A DNA stretch of 64,000 bases from Ophiosphaerella korrae (lineage: Eukaryota; Ascomycota; Dothideomycetes; Pleosporales; Phaeosphaeriaceae): positions 28,660-92,659 of the forward strand of contig JALNQF010000174.1 in the NCBI GenBank assembly GCA_028456385.1, in the 5' to 3' direction. Every line of letters begins with the position of its first letter. Position 1 is the stretch's first letter. Positions 24,601-38,920 of the stretch are shown here, piece by piece. The position numbers and the translations under genes were made by a program. The notes under the pieces were generated by a model. That model was not told the DNA's origin and ran no database searches. It saw only the letters and a list, made by a program, of their open reading frames with translations.

Positions 24601-27050
24601 ATTCCTAGTATTATATCTTATTCCTTATTAATTGTTGTTATATCTATAACTATGTTTTTAATTGTTATCTCTTCTAGTACTAGTATAGAGGAGGTTGTTT
24701 TAAACCTAATAGGTTCCTAGAATAGCTTTCTTTTAATTATACTTAGTTATTAAGGGTATTTCTTTATTACATACTATATTCCTTGCGTTTCTATAAACTT
24801 CTTTAATATAAAGTTTCTTATAGCTCTACTATTAATTATTAATTATACTTTCTTTCTTTAGTAGGTACCTATCTTTATAATATATAGGCCTCTTATACCT
24901 TCTAGCTTTTCTTACCTAAGTATCTTTATAAATTATCTATCTTTCTAGAGCTATAGCTTTATTCTAAGTTTATATTCTTTGTGTTTTAGATATTTGTTGT
25001 ATATGTATTTATACTATAGTTCTCCTAGGACGTATTTCTTAGATAGTTTTAGTCTAGGCCTTATTACTATGTAACCTTCTTTAGGTATAATTTCCTATCT
25101 TTAGATATCTTTTGCTATAATTACTCTTATATTATTATAGCCTTTTCTTCTTATTAGCTATACTTTGTTATTTGCTTTAGGGTTTTTGTATATTATATAA
25201 TTCTTCTCTAGGTATAATATCTATAATACTTTAAAATATACTAGATGTTTTAGATCTATTATTTTGTTATCCCCTTCCTAGTATTAATCTTTTCTAGGTG
25301 TATCTATTGTTAGGATATAGTATACTACTAGTACTCTTAGTGTATAGGCTTTATTAATCTATCGCGTTTTTCTTATAAAGTACTACTATTCTCTTTATAT
25401 AGGTATTCTTCTTACTATAACTATATATTACTTTATCTATTCTTAAAATAGTATAAACTTAGTTTTTTTAGGATTGTACTCTTTCTAGTCTTTATACACT
25501 TCCTCTATACTTATAACTAGTAAGTATTTCTAAATAAACTTTTATTCTTTGTTTTATTCCTCTATATCTATTATTGTATAACTATTATAGCTATATATAT
25601 TTAGCTAGGTATACTCTATACCTTTTATACTAATCTATTCTTTACTTTCTTATAGTTCTTTAGAAGAAGCTATAGTAGTCTCTTTATCTAGTACTAGTCC
25701 TTTAGCCTAGATTAATAGGGTCTAGGGCTCTTCCCTTTCTAAGTCTTCTATTAGTAGGTCTATTATATATTCTATTTTTTCTAGCTATACTTTTGTTCTT
25801 TCTTTTATTACTACTACTCTACTTCTTTATTATAGGAAGTATCTTACTCTCTCTTTACTAAAATAATATATATAGTAGTTGTCTTTATAATAAAAGGTCT
25901 AATAGAGTATTATATATTATATTTCTTTACTCTTAGCTACTTTCTTCTAGGGTTTAGCCTATACTTATAGTACTTCTTTCTTCTTATCTATTATCTTTAA
26001 CTAAGTTTCTCTATCTTTCTTATAGTCCTTGCTTTTGTAATTATTTATAAAGTGTCCTAGTTTCCTATATTTATAGTATACTATATCCTTTTTATTTTAT
26101 AATTAGTAGTCTTTTACGTAGTAGCCTTTCTTACTATAGTTAAAGTACGTAAAGTCTTTATTCTTCTTTTTCTTTCTATCCTTGTTTTCGTTAAGGATTA
26201 TAGAGTCTCTAGCGTCCTAGTTCCTATTTTAGTTACTATACTTATTCTTTCTCTATTCTTAAAGGTTATTATTAATTTAGATTACCTATTGTTTTAGGGC
26301 TTCTAGTGTCCTAGGCTTCTCTATATATATTATTTTGTATTAAATTTTTACGTTAAGTTCTTGTTTAAATCGTAATATAAGAGCTAATTTATTCTATTCT
26401 ATATTTTAACTTAGTTATTTAAATTATAATATATATTCTAGAACACTCTTACTTTATATAAGCCTCTTAAGTTTCTCTTTAGCTTATTAGGTAATATCTA
26501 TATCCCTAAATACTACTCTTATTTGTTTAGTAAAGTATTTATAGCTTCTAAAAATAGCTCTAGTTTTATCCTTCTAGGTTGTTAGTAAATATGTTGTATA
26601 ATCTATCTAGTAAGGCTCGTACTATCTTATTACGTCTTCTTTAAGGTATAGCCTAATATATATTACTTTCTTTTCTTCTATATTAAAGTATAGTACTTGT
26701 ATATCTATCTAGAGTTATACTAAAGCTATAAAGGGTCTTAGTTTCTCTCTTGTTTTATTAAACTTCTTAAGGACGAGTATCTTAGGTAGTTTCTTTGTTA
26801 TACTTATCTCTAGGCGTTAGGTAATTAGTTCTATCTAGTTCTAGCCTTCTATAATAGCTTTAATCTGTACTTTATTCTATTTAGAGTAGTCTTAAAGTTC
26901 TTTATTTTGTATTTCTAAGGCATTGATTACTATTTTTATATCCTCTTTCTTGTTTATTAATTTATTAATATATTCTTTAATTATTTTCTATATAGTACTA
27001 TCTAACTTATAACTACTCCTAGGAGCTTTACTTGTTTGTCTAGTTAAACT
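21664..27050 (-). pseudogene. Element 4 gag-pol polyprotein, RIP-destroyed
   Basis: Minus-strand gypsy polyprotein with the same domain order as element 2. Zinc knuckles near 26150-26040, RT catalytic region near 23940, RNase H near 23510-23310, integrase near 22900-22100, chromodomain near 21840-21700. Many internal stops; not functional. Confidence 0.88.
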
Positions 27051-27120
27051 TTCTACTATCGTATTAGCTAGACTATGCGCTACTTACGCTTTGCTTCTCT
27101 TAATAACTAAATTAGCAAGG

Positions 27121-27550
27121 TGTTACTAGCTTACTAGGGTCGACTTCCTAATAGCCTAAAGAGTATTAGTAGATTAGGAGTTAATAACAAAAATTTGTAT
27201 TATAATCTACAATAGGCTAAAAACAAATAGAAGATATTTTGTAACTGTCTTGTATCGTCGCTTATAGTTAATAATTGAATTACTAATACTATCCTAATAA
27301 TACGCATTGCTTACTAACTATATACCTATTGTAATCTGTTAATCTGTAGTTACTAAGACTAATAGATTGTAGATTACTCTAATCTATAATCTATTAATGC
27401 TAAGAGTCTATAGATTATAGATTACTCTAGGTATCCTAATTATACGTAGTCTCCTTATTAAGTTTGTATTCTTTAGGGTTATATAGGTCTAAATTAATTA
27501 TCGTAGGGCTAATTAGTTCTATCTATAGTTCTCTTATTACTATCGTAATA
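27121..27550 (-). repeat. Element 4 5' LTR
   Basis: 430 bp, TGTTACTAGC...CGTAATA; TG tip intact. Confidence 0.93.
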
Positions 27551-30500
27551 TTATATAGTATTATAATAAGTCCTTATTTATTATAAATCTTATAAAGTTC
27601 CTATAGTCTATATAAACCTTTGTTTAATACTTTACTCTTTATAAATATACTCTCTACTACTTAAATACTTTGTAGATTAGTAATATTTCTTTATTATAGA
27701 TTAAGTAGTTAAGCTCTACTAGCTTTATTTTCTTAGAGAAGTATTTAACTAAGTATTCTTACTTTATAACTTAATCTTCTTGTATAAGTACTATTCTATA
27801 AACTAAGTTAGATATATCTATTTTTACTATTACTAGTAGGTCTAGGTTATATATTCTAATTACTAGGTTTTCTATAAACTTCTATTTAATCTAATTAAAT
27901 ACTTTGTTACATTCCTAGGTCTATTTAAATAGCGTATCTTTCTTTATAAGTTTTATTAATAGCTCTATTAGTTTAGACTATCTTACTATTAGTTTTCTAT
28001 AAAAGTTTGCTAGTCTATAAAACTATTGTACTTCTTATAGGTTTTTTAGTATTAGCTATTCCTAGATCGCCTTTATCTTGTTTAAGTTAATCCTTATCTT
28101 TCTTAGTTCTATAATAAATCTAAAGAAGTCTATTTCTTTTAGATAGAATTTGTATTTCTTTATTTTAAGGAATAGTTTATTCTCTACTAGTCTTTCTAGT
28201 ACTTTGTGTACGTATTATACGTGTTCTTCTTCTATTTCTAAAAATATAAGGATATTATCTAGGTATATAAATATAAATACGTCTAAGTACGCTTTTAAGA
28301 CTATATTAATTCTTTCTTAAAACGCTACTAGCTCGTTTATTAGTCTAAATAGTATAACTACGTATTTAAATAGTTTATATTATATTCTAAATATAGTTTC
28401 TATTTATCTATTTTCTTAATTCTAATCTAATAGTAGGCGTTCTAGATATCTAGTTTTATAAAGATTTAGGCCTTATATAGCTTATCTAGTATTTTATCTA
28501 TATATAGTATAGGGTATTAGTTTTTATTTATAATTATATTTATTTTTCTAAAGGCTACGTAGGGTTATTTATTTTATATTCTTTTCTTATCTATAAATAT
28601 AAGTCTCTCTACTACTAAGGACTAGGAGTTTTATATAAATTTTTCTTTATTACGTTTTTAATAAATATTTACTTAATCTTAGATTTTTCTTTAGTTTTCT
28701 AATAAACTAGGCTCTAGCCTACGTTCTTTCTTTCTTCTAAGTTTATCGCTAAGTCTTATAGCTAATATTCTAGGAGCTAATCTTTAAGTTTAATAAGTTA
28801 CTCTTCTTACTTCTTATATTTGTTTAGGAATTTACTTTTATATATACTTATATTAGCTTTTAATATATTGTTTTTAGGGTAGCTAATTCTCTCTATTCTC
28901 TAATTAATTCTTATATTAGCTAGCTATAACTATAATATTCTTAATATTATATCTTATTTATTATTAATTGTTGTTATATTTATAACTATGTTTTTAATCT
29001 CTAACCTTTCTAATCTTAGTATAGAGGGTACTATCTTAAATCTTATAAGTTCCTAGAATAGATTACCTTTAATTATACTTAACTATTAAAGGTACCTCTT
29101 TATTATATACTTTCTTCTTTAGTTTTTTACAAACTTTTTTAATATAAAGTTCTTTATAGCTCTACTATTAATTATAATTTATACTTTTTTTTCTTAATAT
29201 ATTCTTTCTTTTGTAATATATAGACCTAATATACCTTTAAGCTTTACTTACTTAGGTAGTTTTATAAGTTATCTATTTTTCTAGAGCTATTACCTTACCT
29301 TTTATTTATAGTCTTTAGGTTTATAATATTTATCTTCTATATATTTATACTATAGTCTTCCTAGGATATATTCTCTAAGTAATTTCTTTCTAGGTCTAAT
29401 CGCTATACATTCTTTGTTAGGTATACTAACTAATTTCTACTTTTAATATCTTTCCTTTAGATAGCTTTTACGTAGTTGTATCCTTTTCTTTATACTAGCT
29501 AGGTGTAATTTCTTACCTTAGCTTTACTATATATATAACAATTAGTATTTAAGTATAATACCTAGGATACTTTAAAGTGTACTAGATATTTTAGATCTAT
29601 TCTCTTATCGTCCCTTTCTCTATATTTGTCTATACTAGGTCTTGTTTATACTAAGATATAGTATACTACTAGTATACTTAGTATATAGGCTTTGTTAATC
29701 TATTATCTCTTTTTTATAAAGAGCTACTATTCTCTATATATAGGTATTCTTCCTACTACAACTATATATTACTCTATCTATTATTAGAATATTATAAACT
29801 TTATATTCTTTAGGTTTCTTACCTTCTAGTCTTTATATACTTTATCTATACTTATAACTAGTAAGTATTTCTAAATAAACTACTAATATTTGTTTTATTC
29901 TACTATATCTATTGTTATATAGCTATTATAGCTTCTATTAGTTTAGGTATACTTTATACTTCTAATTTTAACCTATTCTTTATTACTTCTTAGTTCTTTA
30001 GAGGCGACTATATTAGTCTTTTTAAGCTAATCTTAAATTCTCTCTTTTATTACTACTACTCTATTCTTCTATAAAAACTATCCTACTTCTTACTTACTAG
30101 AAAAGTATATATAGTAGTTGTCTTTATAATAAAAGGTCTAATAGAGTATTACGTATTATAATTCTTTACTTCCTACTACTTTTTCTTAAGGTTTAGCTTG
30201 TGCTTTAGGTACTTCTTTCTTGTCCTTAGCTATTTTTAACTAGGCTTCTTTTTCCTTCTTAGTATCTCTACTTCTATAGTCTTTTACAAAGTATCCTAGT
30301 TTTCTATATTTATAATATACTATATCTTTTTTCTTTAACTAATAATCTTTTATATAGTAGCCTTTCTTACTCTAGTTAAAATAAATAAAGTTTTTATTCT
30401 TCTTCTTACAATCTTTATATATATCTAGTATTATAGGATCTCTATTATTATAGTTCTTATAGTATCTACTATATTTATTTATCTTTTATTATTAGAGGTT

Positions 30501-31212
30501 ATTATCTACTTATATTACTTATACTTTTAAAGCTATAAATATACTTAGTTTCTCTATTTAAATTAATTTATTTTAGATATTCTCTTTTAGTCCTTATTTA
30601 AACTTTAATATAAGAGATAGTTTATTCTATTCTATATCTTATAATAGTTATTTAAATTCTAATACGTATTCTAGAATACTCTTCTATTACTTATGTCTTT
30701 CTAGCTTTTCCTCTACTTATTAGGTAATATCTACGTCTCTAAATACTACTCTTATTCTTTATACAAAGTATTTGTAGCTTCTAAAGATAGCTATTATTTT
30801 ATCTTTCTTTATTTATAGGGCCCTTAGGCTATAGTCTATCTAATAGAGTTTAAACTATCTTATAGTTTTTCTTTTTAGGTATATTCTAATATATATAACT
30901 TTCTTTTCTTCTATATTAAAGTGTAGTGCTTATACGTCTATCTATAGTTGTACTAAGGCTAGAAAAGGTCTTAATTCCTTCTTTATTCTATTAAATTTCT
31001 TAAGTACTAGTATCTTAAGTAGTTTCTTTGTTATACTTATTTCTAGTCTCTAGGTAATTTATTCTATCTAGTTTTGTCCTACTATAATAGCTTTAATTTA
31101 AGCTTTATTCTATTTAATATATTCCTATAGTTCTTTATTCTACGTTTCTAAGGCTTTAATTATTAATTATATATCTCCTTTTTTAGTAATTAGGTTATTT
31201 AAGTATATCTTA

Positions 31213-31633
31213 TATTATAGGGGTAACAAGAGAAATCTAGATAGAACTAATTAGTTTTAACTTAAGTGCTAACAAAGCATAAGATAAGTAAGGTAACAAC
31301 CTAGATTAGGAAATAACTTATAATGAGGATACGTAAGGTAATCCCTTAATCTATTAAGTATATAGATAGAAATTAATTATAGATTAATAGATTAGTAATC
31401 TATAATCTATAGTTACTAAGACTAGATACAAGTAATAGATTAATAGATTAGTAAAGGTATATAATTAGTAGCGATACGTATTATTAGGATAGTATTAGTA
31501 ATCTAATCTCTAACCTAGAACGCTAATACTAAACCTTATATACATAAATTAACTATTGTTTATAGTTATTACTTTCTAATCTACTAATACTCCTAATTAG
31601 TTACTGTAGTTAATAATAGGAGACTAAGTAACA
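31213..31633 (+). repeat. Element 5 5' LTR
   Basis: 421 bp; starts TATTATAGG (mutated TG), ends AAGTAACA. Confidence 0.92.
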
Positions 31634-31689
31634 CATTACTAATTTAGTTATTAGGAGAAGTAAAGCGTAAGTAGCGTACAGTCTAAGCT

Positions 31690-34600
31690 AACACGATAGT
31701 AGAAAGTTTAACTAGGAAAGGAGGTAAAGCACCTCTAAGTAGTTATAAATTAGATAATACTATATAGAAGGTAATTAAGGACTATATAAATAACTTAATC
31801 TCTAAGAAAGAGGATATAAAAATAGTAATTAACGCCTTAGAAACTTAAAATAAAGAGCTATAGGATTATATAAAGTAAAATAAAGTATAGATTAAAGCTA
31901 TTATAGAAGGATAAAACTAGATAGAATAAATTACCTAATAACTAGAAATAAGTGCGACGAAGAAGCTACCTAAGATACCTATACTTAAGAAGTTTAATAG
32001 AATAAGAGAAAAACTAAGACCTTTTATAGTATTAGTATAACTTTAAATTAATATATAAGTACTATACTTTAATAAAGAAGATAAAAAGGTAATATATATA
32101 GGAATGTACTTTAAAGAAGATGTAATAAGATAGTTTAAACCTTACTAGATAGACTATATAATATACGCTCTAGGAATATAAAAGGATAAAATAAGAGCTA
32201 TTTTTAGAAGTTATAAATACTTTACTAAACAAATAAGAGTAGTATTTAAGGATATAGATATTACCTAATAAGCTAAAGAGAGACTTAAAAAGCTTATACA
32301 ATACAAGAGTATTTCTAAATACGTATTATAGTTTAAGTAACTATTATAAAATATAGAATAGAATAAACTATCCCTAATGTTACGATTTAAACAAAGACTA
32401 GACTTAAAAATCTAATACGAGATAATTTATATAGAAAAACTAAGATTACTAGATACTCTAAAGTAATAGGTAATATAGATTAATAATAATCTTTAGGAAT
32501 AGAAGAAGAACAAGTATAGAGGGCTAACCTAGAACTATATTAAGGGAGACCCTATAATCCTTAATATAAACAAAGATAGAAGAAAAAAGAAGAATAAAGA
32601 CTTTACGTACTTTAATTATAGTAAAAATAGCTACTACGTAAAAAACTACTAATTAAAGAAGAAAAAAGATATAGTATATTATAAATATAGGAAACTAGGA
32701 CACTTTGCAAAAGACTATAGAAGTAAAGACCCTAAGAAAGATAAAGAAACTTAGATAAAGATAACTAAAGGCTAGAAGGAAGTATAAAAAGTATAGGCTA
32801 AACCTTAAAAGAAGGTAGCTAGGAGTAGAGAAATACAATATATAATACTTAACTAGACCTTTTATTATAATAATAACTACTATATATATCTTTCTAGTAA
32901 GTAGGAAGTAGAATAGTTCTTATAGAAGAATAGAGTAGTAGTAATAAAAGAAAGAATAAAAGCTTAGCTAGAAGAAATAGCCTAAGTAATAGACTTACTA
33001 ATAGAAGATTTAGAAGGGAAAGAGCCCTAGACCTTATTAATCTAGGCTAAAGGACTAGTACTAAATAAAGAAACTACTATAGTCTCCTCTAAAGAACTAT
33101 AAAGAGACAAGAAATAATTTAATATAAAAAGTATAGAATACGCCTAGTTAAAAATATATAGTTACAATAGCTATACAATATTAGATATAGTAGAATAAAA
33201 CAAAGAATAGAGGTTTATTTAGAAATACTTACTAGTTATAAGTATAGAGGAAGCGTATAAAGACTAGAAAGAATATAATCTTAAAGTAACTATATTTATA
33301 ATATTCTAATAATAGATAGAGTAATATATAGTTATAGTAAGAAGAATACCTATATAGAGAGAGTAGTAGTATCTTATAAGAAAAACGCAATAGATTAACA
33401 AAGCCTATATACTACGTATACTAGTAGTATACTATATCTTAGTAATAATAAGACCTAGTATAGACAAATACTAGGTAGGGGACAACAAGAGGATAGACCT
33501 AGAATATCTAGGACACGAAGAGATATTATAGATATTATACCTAAATACAAACTACTACTTATATAGAGAAGTAAAGGTACAAAACTACGTATAGCTAAAA
33601 TAAAAAGAAGGATATAACTATACAAGAGTAATCCTAAAGAAAGAAATTAAAGGTTAGAAAATAATTAAAAAACCTAACAAAGAATATATATTAGTTAGAC
33701 CTAGACTTAAGCTATCTAAAGAATACGTTTAAGGAAGGCTATAGTATAAGTGTATATACAACAAATATCTAAAGTATAAAAACTATAAGTATAAAGTAGG
33801 GTAATAGCTCTAGAAGAATAGATAATTTAAGGAAAGACCTAAGTAAAAAAAGCTAGAAGGTATAGGAGGCCTATATATTACAAAACAAAGTATCTTCTAA
33901 GGAAAAAAGATACAAGTTATAATTAATAGTAGAGCTACAAGGAACTTTATATCTAAGAAGTTTATAGAAGAATAAGGAATATACTATATAATAAAGAAAT
34001 ACCCTTAATAACTAAGTACGATTAAAGGAAAACTATTCTAAGAACCTATTAGGTTTAAGATAGTACTCTCTATATTAAAGTTAAAAGGACTAGAAATTAG
34101 AAATATAGTTATAGATATAACAACAATTAATAACAAACAAGACGTAATATTAGGTATACTATAGTTATAGATAACTAACCTAAGAATTAATTAGAGAATA
34201 GGAAAAATTAGCTACCCTAAGAAAGATATGTTAAAAGCTAATATAAGAATATACAAGGGAGAGTTCTTAGATAAATATAAGAAGTAGGAGAAATAGCTTA
34301 TAAAACTTAATAACTACTTTCTAGAATATTAACTATAGGATTTAGTAATAGTCCTAGAAGAAAGAAAGAACGTAAGATAGAGCCTAGTTTACTAAAAAAC
34401 TAAAAAAGAATTAAAGATTAAACAAGTATTTATTAAAAATACAATAAAAAAAGGATAGATATAAGAATCTTAATCTTTAGTAGTATATAGACTTATCTTC
34501 GAAGATAAAAAAGAGATAAAAGATAAATAACTCTACGTAGAGTTTTGTTAGATTTAAAGGAAGTTATAGTAGTTTAATAAAAAGGCTTTTTTGTAATAGC

Positions 34601-37600
34601 TATATAAGGGCCTTATTAGAGAGAGATACTAAGGCTTTTAGAAAAGCCCTTTTTTAGATTAATTACCTATAACTTAATAGTACTAGGTATAAACTAAGTA
34701 GATTAATTCTACTATCTATCTCTAGCCCTACGCTCTATCTATATATCTACAATATAGTAGTCTTAGCTAGGTCTCTTAAGATAGTAGTAAGCTAGATCCT
34801 TAACACCCCTTCTATTAAGGTACTAGTTTCTTTATTATATTAGTCGTGCTAACGTAGTCTATCTCCTTATATATAAGATTCTTTAATTAATTCCTTTGTT
34901 TGTAAAGATTAAGGCTACAATCCTTTTAGCTATAGTAGGGTTAGCGGCTTAGCGATCGCACATATAATCGCGTATCTAATTACGTATTAAGTATCTAATC
35001 GTATAACTTATCTAATAACTTTAGGAAAATAAACGCAATTATAAACAAGAATTAATATCCCTTACTATATATAGATAAAATACAAGATAGGCTATAGAAA
35101 GCTTAAGTCTTTATAAAACTAGATATCTAAAATACCTACTACTAGATTAGAATTAGAAAAGGTAATAAATAGAAAACAGCGTTTAGAACGTAGTATAGAC
35201 TATTTAAATTTATAGTTATACCTTTTAGATTAATAAATATACTAGTATTATTCTAAGAAATAATTAATATAGTCTTAAAGGAATACCTAGACATATATAT
35301 ATTTGTATACCTAGATAATATCCTTATATTCTTAGAAATAGAAGAAGAATATACGTAATATATACACAGAGTACTAGAAAAACTAGTAGAAAGTAAATTA
35401 TTTTTAAAGATAAGGAAGTACAAATTTTATACTAAAGAAATAGATTTCCTTAGATTTATAATTAAACTAAGAAAAATACAAATAGATCCTAATAAGATTA
35501 AGGTAATTTAAGAATAGCTAACCCCTATAAACCTATAATAGATATAGTAGTTTTATAGGTTAGTAAACTTTTATAGAAAGATAATAGTAAAATAGTTTAA
35601 AATAATAGAACTATTAATAAAACTTATAAAAAAGGATACGCTATTTAAATATATATAAGAATACGATAAGGTATTTAACTAGATTAAATAGAAGTTTATA
35701 GAAAACCTAGTTATTAGAATATATAACCTAGACTTACTAGTAATAGTAAAAATAGATATATCTAATTTAGTCTATAGAATAGTACTAATACAGGAAGATT
35801 AAAATACAAAACTAGAGCACTTAGTTAAATACTTCTCTAAGAAAATAAAGCTAGTAGAGCTTAACTACCTAATCTACAATAAAGAAATACTAGTAATCTA
35901 TAAAGTATATAAGTAATAGAGAGTATATTTATAAAGAGTAAAATACTAAACAAAAGTCTATATAGACTATAGGAATCTAATAGGATTTATACTAAATAAA
36001 GACTTGTTATAACGCTATACAAGATAGTAGAAGTTCTTATTAACGTTTAACTTAGAAATTATATATATAAAGAGTAGAGACAACTAATTTATAGATACTT
36101 TAAGTAGAAGACTAGATTTATAAGAAGAAGTAAACGCTACTAGTATAGTTCTAGTTAAGAACGAAGATAAATACTTAGTTCTAAATATACCTAAAATAGC
36201 TATAATACTTAAGAGAAAAAGTAGTGAACTAGACAAATAGATTTAAAAAGAAATAGAAAAAGCCTCTAAAGTAATAAAAAAATATAAGATCTAAGAAGAA
36301 TTTACAAAAGCCTATAGAAGAATATATATTCTAAGTAAAATATAGAGAGAATTTATATAATAATTATATAAACTACTAGTATATAGATACTAGAGTATTA
36401 ATAAAATACTAGATAGGCTTTTAAGGGACTACTATATCTTAAAAGTAAGATAACTAGTAATAGAAGTACTACAAGACTATATAGAATATTATAGAAATAA
36501 GTATAGTAGATATATACTATATAGAATACTATAAATAGTTAAAGTACTAGAATAACTCTAGAGAGTAATTACAATAGACTTTATTACAAAGTTACCTAAA
36601 TTAAAAGACTTAATATTAGGAGTTAAATATAATAGAATTCTTATAATAGTAGATAAACTTATAAAGTACTTATACTTTAGACTATATAAAGAAAAGAGTA
36701 GGGTAGAAGTTACTATATACTAAGTTCTAGGAATAGTAATTAGCTAGTATAGTATTCTAAATAAAATTATTATAGATAGAGATATAAAATTTATATTAAA
36801 ACTATTAAGAATAATAATAGTAATATTAGGAGTAAGATATATAATATTAATAGCATACAATCTATAGATAAACGAATAGTTAGAATAAATAAATTAAATA
36901 GTAGAATAATACCTAAGATACTACTTTAACTATAACTAGAACAATTAGGTATAGCTACTACCTATAGTATAGTTAGTATATAATAGCGCAAAGAACGTAG
37001 TAATAAAAGTATTACTTTTTTTTATAAATTATAGATTTAACCCTAATAATTACTAGATACTAAGATTTAGAGTATCTTAGTCTCTAAGAGGAGAAAACTT
37101 TATAAATAGACTAAAGGAGATATATAATTTATTACAATAGGATATAGAATTATTATAAAATTAGATAGTAAATTACTATAATAAAAGATACTAGGAGAGA
37201 CTCTAATTTAAAAAGGAAGAAAAAGTATAGTTAGTATAAAGAAATATTAAGAGTAAATAACTAAGTTTAAAATTAGACTACGTTAAAATAAGACTATACA
37301 AAGTAACTAAGAAAGTTATACTAGCTATATTTAAGTTAAAACTACTAGACAAGATAAGAATATACCTAATATTCTACGTAGTACTACTAGAAAAGTTACT
37401 ACAAGAGGTAGAACTACTAGTATATAAAGTAGACATATATAGAGAATAAAAAGAATAGGAAGTTAAAGAAATCTTATAATACTAGTTCTATAATAGAAGG
37501 AATTACTATCTAGTAAAATAGATAAGTACTAATAAAAAAGGATAACTATAGGAAGATATATAAGAACTAGAGGACAACTTTAATTACTCTAAGAAACTAG

Positions 37601-37611
37601 AAGAGTTCTAA
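31690..37611 (+). pseudogene. Element 5 gag-pol polyprotein, interrupted and RIP-destroyed
   Basis: Plus-strand gypsy polyprotein. Zinc knuckles near 32600-32740 (LGHFAKDYRSKD kept in the second). The RT start YVEF is cut at 34545 by a solo LTR and resumes as RKINAI at 35023. The catalytic region near 35290-35330 reads IFVYLDN. RNase H near 35700-35930, integrase 36350-37100, chromodomain near 37430-37600; stop 37609-37611. Non-functional. Confidence 0.88.
34546..35017 (+). repeat. Solo LTR (TGTTAGAT family) inside element 5 RT
   Basis: 472 bp, begins TGTTAGAT and ends ATCTAATA, so the tips are inverted repeats. Imperfect target duplication AGTTT/ACTTT (34541-34545, 35018-35022). Its central part (TCTATATATCTAC...AGTCTTAGCTAGGTCTCTTAAG) recurs at 48263-48720, 57546-57996 and inverted at 61221-61781. 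Orientation is arbitrary. Confidence 0.8.
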
Positions 37612-38323
37612 AATTAAAACCTTTAAGAACGCCTAGTAGCAAATTAAAAAGACCTACACTACTAACGTTAAGTAGAGAAGTATTAGACGCGCCTAATATA
37701 GTAGAAGCTAGAGTAGCCCCTACTATATCTTTAAAATCTAGCTTAGATTCTAGAAGAATAGACTATTTAATAAACTTCTTATTGTTTAAGGCTTTGTCTT
37801 ATAAAGATAGGATAAATAGGCCTAGTTATTAGATAGTTACGTCTAATTATTAAGAAGATAAGACTAATACTCTTTTAGTATATAACAAGAGACCTTATAG
37901 AGCCTCTTATACTCTTTTTTAGTCTCTATAATCTATAATAATAGTTTTTCTTAAGTATAGTTAATAGCTCTCCCTATTATATATAAGTATAGATACGTAA
38001 ATTAGTATCTTTAACTTATATTCTACTAGAGAAACACTAGATAAGTTATAAGATAAATAGGTATTAGTACAAATATATACTTTATAAGCTTTACTATACT
38101 TTAAAGAAAGAAAAACTAATAGAGAGTTTAAAGACTTATAACAAGAATATAGAAATATTACAATACTATAACGTAATACACGATCTACTAATTAAAGACA
38201 ATAAAGAGTAGACTTAGTAGGTATAAAGATAAAGGGTAAGGAACTTAATATTAATAAAGAAACTAGATTAATAACCTTAGCCCTAGAAAAGGAAATTAAA
38301 AACCTACTTAAAAGAAGAGATAG
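37589..38323 (-). pseudogene. Antisense ORF of element 5, badly broken
   Basis: Minus-strand counterpart of the ORFs in elements 1-4 and 6. The segment ETKKEYKRL and the C-terminal stop at 37589-37591 are recognisable; many stops. The 23-nt tail overlap with pol is kept. Confidence 0.45.
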
Positions 38324-38773
38324 TGTTATAGGTATAATAAGAGAAATCTAGATAGAACTAATTAGTCTTAACTTAAGTACTAACAAAGTATAAGATAAGT
38401 AAGGTAACAACCTAGATTAGGAAATAACTTATAATTAAGATATGTAAGGTAATCTCTTTATCTATTAAGTGTATAGATAGAAATTAATTATAGATTAATA
38501 GATTAGTAATCTATAATCTATAGTCGCTAAGACTAGATATAAGTAATAGATTAATAGATTAGTAAAGGTATATAATTAGTAGCGATGTGTATTATAAGGA
38601 TAGTATTAGTAATCTAATCTCTAACCTAGAACACTAATACTAAACCTTGTATACACAAATTAACTATTATTTATAGTTATTACCTAATTATAATATAAGC
38701 TTTTGTTATTACTTTCTAATCTACTAATACCTCTAATTAGTTACTATAGTTAATAATAGGAGACTAAGTAATA
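38324..38773 (+). repeat. Element 5 3' LTR
   Basis: 450 bp, TGTTATAGG...AAGTAATA; full-length version of the LTR. Confidence 0.92.
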
Positions 38774-38920
38774 TCTTAACTACTACCTAGTTAGTTCTAT
38801 CTAACTCGTAACTACTTAGAAGTACTTTACCTCTTTTCCTAGCTATACTTTCTACTATTATATTAGCTTAGACTATACGCTACTTACGCTTTACTTCTTC
38901 TAATAACTAAATAAGTAAGG

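Larger units (their letters stand above)
20554..27550 (-). mobile_element. Element 4: gypsy chromovirus nested in element 3
   Basis: Complete minus-strand element. LTRs 20554-20983 and 27121-27550, each 430 bp. Target duplication TTATA at 20549-20553 and 27551-27555. Same LTR family as element 2. Compared with element 1 it lacks about 45 nt of integrase near 22757. Confidence 0.95.
18961..31212 (-). pseudogene. Element 3 gag-pol, split by nested elements
   Basis: Minus-strand gypsy polyprotein in three pieces: 31212-27556 (gag, zinc knuckles near 30300-30400, protease, RT with the YLDN region near 28270), 20553-18961 (RNase H end, integrase, chromodomain near 19050-19150), and the 5' start at 38779-38920. 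Element 4 interrupts the RT/RNase H region and element 5 the gag region. Dense TAA/TAG codons and loss of CpA/TpG; non-functional. Confidence 0.82.
31213..38773 (+). mobile_element. Element 5: gypsy chromovirus nested in element 3
   Basis: Plus-strand element. LTRs 31213-31633 (421 bp) and 38324-38773 (450 bp); the length difference is mainly a 29-bp deletion in the 5' LTR. Target duplication TCTTA at 31208-31212 and 38774-38778. The element is itself interrupted by a 472-bp solo LTR of another family at 34546-35017. Confidence 0.94.
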